In this document: positions 19,875-25,946 of the stretch, piece after piece
Layout of the letters: each line of letters starts with the position of its first letter
Numbering within the stretch: position 1 is the stretch's first letter
Origin: Chara braunii
Taxonomy: Eukaryota; Streptophyta; Charophyceae; Charales; Characeae
Direction of reading: 5' to 3'
Assembly: GCA_003427395.1 (NCBI GenBank)
Contig: BFEA01000053.1
Coordinates: 401,716-427,661 of the forward strand
DNA: 25,946 nt
The notes under the pieces: model-generated
Databases searched by the model: none
The model's input: the letters and a program-made list of their open reading frames with translations, nothing else
What the model was told of the DNA's origin: nothing
Program-made: the position numbers and the translations under genes

Positions 19875-21888
19875 ATGAGCGACAGGGATACCACTAGCGA
19901 GGACGACAGGATCTTGCGATCAGCAAGGCGCGCGATAGTCCACTTGGCGATAGGACCAGAGGGCGACAGATTCTTGTTCCGCCAGTAGAGAGAGAGGCAG
20001 CAGCAGCAGAGAAGAGCTAGGGCCGCAGAGGCAAGCAGGGCATTCTCAAGTGAGGCCGCTACTTCAGCAGCCATGGCAACTGCTGCGCAGCATGCGCAGC
20101 AGAGCTCTCAGGCGAGTAGTTTAGGAACTGTAGGGTCAACGGTCGCACAAACCCTGAGTCAGTCCACTGGCGTCATGGCAATCCAGCCCATATTGTTAAC
20201 TCCCGATGAGATCGCCATACATTAGGCAGCACTGCAAGAGGCGCAGCTACAAAAGGCTCTGGGAGAGATAAAGGCAGAGAAAGAAAATTTGATTAGAAGA
20301 AGAGCAAGGATGCAGCGGAGACAAGCGGATGTTAATGAGTTAGAGGGAATGGACCTAACGCACATGGATGCAGATGTGAGGACGCTGCGGACTGTTCTGC
20401 TAGGTGTAGTAGAAATGCAGGACCACCACACGACTCTCCTTCAGTACATCCAGCAGAGTCTGGCCGTTCTGGTCGGGCGAGCGCAGGCGTGTCCATTGCT
20501 GTCTGGGCCCGGTGCCTGGCCCGTTGTGCATCCTCCTTTCGTCCCACCGGTGACAGGAGTATCCCCACATGTTTCTCCAGCATCGGTCCAAGCCGTTTCC
20601 CTAGGTATGCCGTTAACAGGAGGGTTCTCAGCAGGTCCTAGTGTACATATTCCTGTACAGACGGTGTACTCCCAACCTCCGACGCAGGTTGCCGTAACTG
20701 GGCAGCCTGTTGTCTCGGAGCCTGCACAGGCGCAGGGTTCACAACCCCAGCAGCAACTAGTGCAGCAGCCTGGTCCCCAAGGTCCACAGCCTGGGGTGGG
20801 ACAGGCACCCGGACAAACACCGTGGGTTCCAAAAACGACCATCGCCCCTTTTTAGGGGACAAGAGGGGCGAAGACCTTGTAAACTGACCTTGCAGCACGA
20901 GAAAGTGTTTGTGGCTGCCTCCCATTTAGAGGGGAGTGCAGCAAGATGGTTGAGTGGTTTATTGCAACTACATGGATACGATCATGACTTCCGCGCTTGG
21001 GCAGTCAACGAGAAACTGGATGACTTCCTGAAGCTAGTAGAAGACAGGTGGCATGATCCTCAGGAGGCTCAGAAGGCCACTAACGGGATCCTGACTATGA
21101 ACCATAGACAGTTCAAGTCAGTAAGAGAGGCCACAGATGCAGTAGAGCGTCTGATCTGTGTCCCTGGGGTGCGCTATGACCCCCAGGTTTTACTCACCTC
21201 CTACCTGAGATGCTTTCCTATGCCTCTCAGGAATCAGTTGGCAGGTGAGGCCAACATCAACAAGAAGGCCCTAGACCTTGAGGCAAAGATAGGGCATGGA
21301 TAAACACCCACAACGGATGGTAGGAAGAAGTCACTGCCCCCCAACTGGAAGGCGAAGGGTCGCATCCTGTTCGTCGACAACGATGGTTCTACCATCGAGT
21401 TAGAAAATGACTTCCAGGCAGGAGTGGGTTCAGAGGCGGGCAGCGTAGAGGCTTCAGGGGGNGGAGTAGTCGCTGCCTCAGTACAGAAAGGTAAGGCGAC
21501 CTATAGACGCCGTGGAGGTTCCCGATCTAGGAGTCAAGTTGACCCCGACGCTCCTCCATGGGAGAAGGCGGGTCTAACTGAGGACGTGTGGAGAGACCGG
21601 TACACGCGACAAACTTGTATCCGCTGTCGCGCGCGGCGGTCCTGCGCCCTGATGGGGGCCGCTGAACCTCACGGTCGTGTCACGCAGGATGTTTTGTCTG
21701 AAAAAGAACCAGTCACCACTCCGACCATGCGCGCGTGCTAATACTCTTACGACGCCCTGCGACAGGTCGGGACGCCGCGAGGTACAACTTACCTCTACCC
21801 GAGGGGCTATCACCACCCTCAGGTAGGCGTATCCCTGTTTAGCTACCAGCCCACATGCGAAGGCTTTTACATGCCTTTGTACAGGTAG
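19875..21888 (+). pseudogene. Retrotransposon gag polyprotein, broken by stops and frameshifts
   Basis: Gag forms the particle shell and packages element RNA. The ATG at 19875 opens a frame that continues in register through TAG at 19986 and TAG at 20223 to TAG at 20853. Downstream of the second stop comes a Lys/Arg/Gln-rich, coiled-coil-like segment, then a Pro/Gln/Val-rich linker that ends in the first frame at 20855. Between 20853 and 20890 the register changes twice: a short piece reading GDKRGEDLVN is in a third frame, and tissue between it and the next segment appears deleted. From 20890 another frame holds the retrotransposon gag domain, with AARW, an AW pair 17 residues on, FLKLVEDRW, and a DAVERLICVPGVRYDP block. 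That frame is interrupted by TAA at 21301 and TAA at 21739 and ends with TAG at 21886. Near 21616 a CIRC pair looks like the first half of a CCHC zinc knuckle, but the His and last Cys are missing. A single N lies at 21462. Read through, the length (about 670 codons) is plausible for a plant-type gag with an N-terminal extension. Confidence 0.75.
21462..21462. other. Single ambiguous base (N) in gag remnant
   Basis: One N falls in a Gly codon (ggn) of the gag frame, so the residue is unaffected. It sits in a run of G, which suggests an unresolved homopolymer. Confidence 0.99.
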
Positions 21889-21926
21889 GTTGGCTGAGGG
21901 CGTTTTCTCGATCGCTGTAGCACAAA

Positions 21927-22094
21927 ATGGGTACGCGCGGTAAGACGCCTAGAGCTGACCCATTAGATATTCAGGTCGAACTTTCAGAAGGCCGTCTATT
22001 TCCGCTTCTGCTTATTCTTCTAATCACTGCGATCAAAGTACCAATCAAACCATGTCACTACCAATGGCATTCTATTCTATTTAACAATGACTGA
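21927..22094 (+). pseudogene. Possible debris of the gag-protease linker
   Basis: A 55-codon frame starts at the ATG at 21927 and reads DIQVELSEGRLFP in its middle before becoming hydrophobic. It lies 38 bp after the last gag stop, on the same strand but in another frame. In gypsy elements a protease region follows gag, and strings like QVELSEG can occur there. No D(S/T)G active-site triplet is present. It may equally be a chance frame. Confidence 0.2.
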
Positions 22095-22994
22095 TCATCG
22101 GATAGAATAAAAGTTATATAGGACTTGATAATGAATATGAAGGTATTACTGTTGGGAACCCTTCCCACTTTCACAAGTGCTGTGTGTCCAAAACTCTTCA
22201 TGAGGTCAATCCCAGTTCAATCCAAACCATGCACAAGACAGACTTGCACATAATAATGCAAAAACAGTTCACATGCCATGCACTAACGACGTCAACCATC
22301 AATCCACACCTCAGACATTGTCCCTCACTTCCCAAACCATGTATGACAGCTCTATTTTTCCTGAGACGTAAGCCCAACCCCCTCACATTTCTTCAAAGGA
22401 CCCTTGAGAGTGACTAAGACCATTTAGGCAATAACCACATGTGACAGTTTTATTGACCACAGGGTTTGACTTTGGACGTGGGTATCAAGTCAAGGGGGAA
22501 AAGTTGAATCGACAACGACTGACCTATTATCGAGAGATAACAGAAAATTTGAGTCCTTTATGTAGGACTTCTCCTTCAATTGCAGTAGATCAAAACAGAG
22601 ACCTGCACACGCACAGGTCAACAAGGATTCAACACCCCCACTCGATTTCCCACATATTGATATCTAAGGGTCAAGCCCTAAGATCTGGTCTGTGAGCTTT
22701 GGAATCAACATCCCAAAGTCTAACCCCTTAGCTTCTACCTACCCTAAGTCGTCTGTCACTCTTCCTCCTTTTGTTCAAGGAGTCTCTTGCCTATGTCCTA
22801 AGTTATCTTAGGGAACTCATATTTCCCCTGCTCTCAGTTCTTGCATTTTTCTCTCTTGTGGATAAGCACACCCTTTGGTGCCTATGTGGTATTCTAGTTG
22901 AGATCAACTCATGCCAGTGGCGGTTTCTCCCTTAGGGAGTCACTCTCGCTGGAGCACTCCTTTTTCCTTTCACTTCTTCTTGTTCTGACATACG
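22095..22994. other. Non-coding sequence with scattered small inverted repeats
   Basis: No gene was recognised; frames at 22184-22417 and 22441-22695 look random. Short inverted repeats are frequent. They include tgggaa/ttccca (22153-22167, loop ccc), ttgactt/aagtcaa (22465-22492), ctttgg/ccaaag near 22697-22718, cctaag/cttagg near 22797-22812 and ctccc/gggag near 22927-22939. Several stems this short are expected by chance in 900 bp, so only the cluster that follows is treated as a family. Confidence 0.5.
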
Positions 22995-24214
22995 CAAGTA
23001 GTATGTTGATTCACCCGGGAATCTTCCACTACTTGATCAATTCCAGGCAAAACGGTTAGTCAAAGGAGTAGTCGAGTAGCCCCATGGGAGCACTTAACCA
23101 TTCTTCAAAGTCCATACAGTCCTTATGCAATCAAGCAGTTCAAACAATCTTGTGCAAGCGACCGGATAACTTACAGGGGAGTATCCCTTTATTAGTCAAA
23201 ACAGATAGTTAGGAGGCCTTTGTCGAACCATCTTAACACTCGACCCAACATTCAGAAAACATTTCGGATCCAGGTATCAATACAGACTTCAAGTTAGTAA
23301 TACGTGGTCTTCATGGAAGCCTCCTATTATTCCTTGATCAAAACCCATACTATCCTCAAAAAGTGTAATAGGATGACACCACGGGAGTCACTCTACTACT
23401 TTCTCAGAGTCAGACGAGCTAGGATTAAGTTAGTAACCTCAAGCAAACACCAGATCCTCCTTTTGTTGGAGTATCTTATTAAACCTGTTAAAATAGAGTC
23501 AAGCAAGCAATAGGATGACCCCACGGGAGCCTCCCATATCCTGCTTCAATGTTAAATAAATAGATTGTTAGTACTTATTTATACCATCCATCAGTCATAC
23601 CCAAACAAGTAGTAGGGTTACTCACCCGGGAGTATCTCTCTACTGTTCAAACACAATCACCTCATTTCCTTCCCCCCGTTAGTTGATTTTTAGATCAAAC
23701 AAGTATTAGGATAACCCTCCCAGGAGTTATTCTACTACCAGTTCGATGCGTAGGAAATCAGTCAAACAACTCTTCGTTGAGTCGTCCTGACCGTTCATCT
23801 ACCTTCACTATGCGTCGTAAATGAGCAAAAGGTATGCCGACTCCTACGGGAAGTCAGACAGACCGTCCCAGACTTGGGAGTTCGTGTACTCACACGGTGA
23901 GTACTTTTCCAAGTCTGGTCAGATCATCGATAGGAGAGCCCCATGGGAGCCTCCTACTACCTTCGCTTTTATTAGTCATTGAAGATATGTACCCCACAGG
24001 AGTACCGAATTATCTCTTAGATGTAGCCTGCAAGTCAACAGAGAAGACGCACGACACCTTCCTGTTACCAACACCGAAATCAAACTGGCATTTCATCAAA
24101 TTGTCACTTTAGTCAGATGAATGGCAGGGTAACTTTGCACGGCAAGTACCCCGTCATCCATCTTAGTTAGCTCATGCAAGCAGTGTGACGACCCCTCGGG
24201 AGCCTCCATCACAC
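22995..24214 (+). repeat. Family of hairpin units with conserved core and changing stems
   Basis: About a dozen units share a C-rich core followed by ACGGGAG or a close variant, with cores near 23012, 23079, 23172, 23378, 23520, 23623, 23716, 23843, 23891, 23939, 23993 and 24192. Seven have a short stem tightly flanking an 8-10 nt loop: gatt/aatc, act/agt, tgac/gtca, tact/agta, ataac/gttat, gact/agtc and gtac/gtac. Several have an outer stem too: caagtagt/actacttg (22995-23035), aggat/atcct with aagc/gctt (23505-23546), agtag/ctact (23611-23644), taggag/ctccta (23931-23956) and gtgtga/tcacac (24183-24214). The left arms resemble caagtagtagg across units, pointing to one palindromic ancestor. 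Spacing is irregular, about 45-155 bp. No coding frame fits. I cannot name the family. Confidence 0.6.
23868..23918. repeat. Compound long hairpin
   Basis: The outer stem ccagacttgg (23868-23877) pairs perfectly with ccaagtctgg (23909-23918). Inside it gtactcac (23886-23893) pairs with gtgagtac (23897-23904) around the loop acg. Only a small asymmetric internal loop separates the two stems, giving 18 Watson-Crick pairs in 51 nt. It is the strongest fold seen in the window, and its core (cacacgg) is a variant of the surrounding hairpin family. Confidence 0.8.
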
Positions 24215-24615
24215 GGCTTTGTCTCTCAAACCCAAGCACACTAGGTTCCTTCTCTGTTCTTCCTAAGTTCCTTTCTTTCATCAGGCAGGATTCATACTTC
24301 AATCATATAACCTTTTTCCATTTGATACACTTTTAGTCCTGAAGAAAACACAAACAGTATCTCACACACCCATATAGGCAATCCAGTAGAAGGTTGTAAC
24401 TTGTATGGGTATACGGGAACGGAATGAAACATGCGTACCTTATGGTTCCCTGCCTCCAGAGTTCCTCCTGAACTCCGGCAGCGCTCCCACAATCGCCCTG
24501 TTGTACTGGCCTGTTTGGTCATCCTTTTCCACAGAGCAGACTTTTTCAATTTAGAGAGGTCATACTATTTCGGATAGCTTGTCAAAACATAGGGAACTGA
24601 GGGGGTCACACCATT
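24215..24615. other. Non-coding sequence with one good hairpin
   Basis: No gene was recognised. At 24451-24480 gagttc/gaactc pairs around a 5-nt loop, with an outer tgcc/ggca stem, in a layout like the hairpin units to the left but without their ACGGGAG core. The rest looks unique. Confidence 0.5.
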
Positions 24616-24709
24616 GGGGAATGGAGAAGGATGGAGGAGGCAGGCTCCGACACACGGTGACGATGTCCTTTCTCCTCTCCAATGCCCCACACGTCTTCCT
24701 ATCTGACCT
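24616..24709. repeat. Direct repeat, copy 1
   Basis: The sequence from ggggaatgg to gacctc matches 24806-24900 with substitutions and small indels. Shared words include atggaggaggcaggct (24631 and 24822), cacacggtgacgatgtcc (24651 and 24842) and tctccaatgcccc. The offset is about 190-191 bp. Confidence 0.8.
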
Positions 24710-24805
24710 CCCCAGCTACCTTTGTTGTCAACCAACAAAGAACGGTAAACATAATAATATTTTCGGACAGATGTGGAGAAAAGGTGAACAAAGGGATTAG
24801 ATCAA

Positions 24806-24900
24806 GGGAGAATGAAGGAGGATGGAGGAGGCAGGCTTCGTCACACGGTGACGATGTCCCTCTTTTCTCCAATGCCCCGCACTCTCCTCCTCTTTGACCC
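24806..24900. repeat. Direct repeat, copy 2, with a perfect small hairpin
   Basis: Second copy of the repeat at 24616-24709. Here cgtcac (24839-24844) pairs with gtgacg (24848-24853) around the loop acg. In copy 1 the left arm is changed (ccgacac), so the pairing is weaker. Confidence 0.8.
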
Positions 24901-24939
24901 TTGCTTATCTCATGATGTTTAAATAGTGAAACAACAACC

Positions 24940-24940
<1 letters not shown>

Positions 24941-24986
<46 letters not shown>

Positions 24987-24991
24987 TAATA
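24941..24991. repeat. AAT trinucleotide microsatellite
   Basis: About 16 ATA/AAT trinucleotides run to the taacaataat words at the right end. The minus-strand poly-Leu frame through here is an artefact of the repeat. Confidence 0.95.
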
Positions 24992-25620
24992 TTGTTGGTA
25001 ACAATCTGTCAAGTATCTTGAATAACTTTTCAATGACCAAGCAATCAATGGAGAGGGGAAAAACGTCTTATCGATGTACCACTTGTCAGAAGTTTCCCGT
25101 CCATTTCCACTTCCTTCTACTCTTTTGCTTTCCCCTCATGGTCCTGGGTATAGTCTCCCTCTCGCTGCTCAGCACGCCTGCTCTTTAGAACCAGGTGTGT
25201 GTATGCTTGTTACCCAGCTTGCTTGCAAGGCCGTTCGGGCGCGTGCTTGCTGCCCTGCATACCCAGCCATTTCCCGCCAGTGCCCCGCTGTTCGGCTGCG
25301 GCACACGCCACCCTCCTCCTGCGTGCGAGTGTGGTGTCAAGGCTGCTTTCTCTGCGGTTCGCAGCCATTCTGTAGCATGTCAGCCTCATGCAGCGCTTGC
25401 CCAAGGTGCAACGACCCATGTCCCGGGTTTAGCCGCCCGGTGCAGCTACTTCCTCTGAGATGGCCCAGGGCGAGGTCCATGCTGCACTTCAACTAACTAG
25501 CCTGTAGCAACTGTCTGGAACCACTTTGGAAATCGCCGAGGTAGGGGCTTTTTCGTAGACACTTAGGCCGTCCCTCACTTATGGCGGCACGAGGCTGGTT
25601 GTGGTATCCGCAATGTTATT
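24992..25620. other. Intergenic sequence, one Cys-rich open frame of doubtful status
   Basis: This is mixed sequence, GC-richer after about 25140. A plus-strand frame with ATG at 25074 runs 140 codons to 25496 and is rich in Cys, Pro and Ser. The Cys have no regular spacing, overlapping frames in the same GC-rich stretch are also open, and no signal peptide or known domain is visible. It is recorded as sequence rather than as a gene. Confidence 0.4.
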
Positions 25621-25648
25621 CAATAATAATAATAATACAAATAACGAA

Positions 25649-25683
<35 letters not shown>

Positions 25684-25690
25684 TAACGAT

Positions 25691-25722
<32 letters not shown>

Positions 25723-25820
25723 AAATAACGATATTAATAATAATAAAAATATAATAATAATAATATAAATAACGATAGCAATAATAATAATAATAATAAT
25801 AATAACAATAATAAATAATA
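25621..25820. repeat. AAT microsatellite with a 42-bp super-period
   Basis: The (AAT)n tract is interrupted by aataacga at 25640, 25682, 25724 and 25768 (steps 42, 42 and 44). The interrupted unit has therefore been tandemly copied about four times, rather than the trinucleotide simply slipping. Two of the four interruptions are preceded by tacaa. Confidence 0.85.
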
Positions 25821-25824
25821 CATA

Positions 25825-25946
25825 GTTGCGGTGCACCAGTGCGTAGTGCGGTGCGGGGCGGTGCGCTGGAACTACAGCGTGCGCACTGTGCGCCGTGCAC
25901 AGTACGCAGTACGCAGTGCTGTCCGCTGTGCGTGGTGCGCGCGCTG
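25825..25946. repeat. GTGCG/CAGTACG-rich low-complexity edge
   Basis: The last 120 bp are built from words such as ggtgcg, gtgcgc and cagtacg (tandem in cagtacgcagtacgcagtgc near 25900-25919). It looks like the beginning of another degenerate short-module repeat running out of the window. Confidence 0.6.

Larger units (their letters stand above)
19241..22094 (+). mobile_element. Truncated Ty3/gypsy-type LTR retrotransposon remnant
   Basis: The order expected of an LTR element is visible: promoter-like sequence, possible primer-binding site (19827), then gag on the plus strand (19875-21888). A short frame after it (21927-22094) may be protease-region debris. I saw no protease active site, reverse transcriptase, RNase H or integrase, no polypurine tract and no second LTR. 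The element is therefore dead and heavily deleted. The left limit is uncertain because the LTR start was not found, and the right limit is set where similarity to an open frame ends. Assignment to Ty3/gypsy rests on the gag domain only. Confidence 0.6.

Noticed and set aside
19986-21888. C-to-T (methylation or RIP) signature from the in-frame stops
   Set aside because: Every TAG or TAA is one C-to-T change from a Gln codon, so the stops alone prove nothing; an alignment to intact copies is required.
19241-22994. A matching pair of LTRs around gag
   Set aside because: I compared the promoter-like region with sequence after gag and saw no shared block; a self-alignment would settle it.
25074-25496. 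Cys-rich 140-codon frame that could be a small secreted protein
   Set aside because: No signal peptide, no regular Cys spacing, and overlapping open frames in the same GC-rich stretch.

Overview
This window is nuclear DNA from a large, repeat-rich eukaryotic genome, most likely a streptophyte (green plant or charophyte alga). The visible evidence is kilobases of satellite DNA, GT and AAT microsatellites, a scaffold gap (80 N) plus a single N, and a broken Ty3/gypsy-type gag. From memory only, the gag resembles a family that is abundant in the charophyte Chara braunii; no search was run, so the species is a guess. No intact host gene, rRNA gene or convincing tRNA gene was found.

Layout. (1) 1-15724 is one satellite block built on a 5-bp AGAGT-like module. 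Degenerate pentamers (1-558) lead into 559-14516, where a 162-bp higher-order unit is repeated exactly 86 times with no difference that I could see. Degenerate pentamers return from 14517 to 15724. (2) 15725-16130 is a GT-rich microsatellite with the N gap; pentamer sequence reappears just after it. (3) 16140-17400 holds a diverged tandem repeat (four copies of about 205-215 bp, three carrying ACACGTG) and a piece that looks like either an LTR-retrotransposon primer-binding site or a tRNA-derived element. (4) 17400-18000 is GT-rich sequence, a 105-bp Lys/Arg-rich tandem repeat and a cluster of TGGGCC motifs. (5) About 19240-22094 is the remnant of an LTR retrotransposon: promoter-like sequence, a degenerate primer-binding site, then a gag frame broken by nonsense codons and frameshifts. 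No reverse transcriptase, RNase H or integrase follows. (6) 22150-24480 is rich in short inverted repeats. Within 22995-24214 a family of hairpins keeps a C-rich/ACGGGAG core while the stem sequence changes from unit to unit and stays self-complementary. (7) 24616-25946 has a 95-bp direct repeat, AAT microsatellites with a 42-bp super-period, and a GTGCG-rich edge.

Nothing here forms a working gene set. The items most worth following up are the identical 162-bp array, which begins and ends in the same 26 bp, and the covarying hairpin family. The first could be very recent amplification or an assembly loop. The second could be an undescribed palindromic repeat or a structured RNA.
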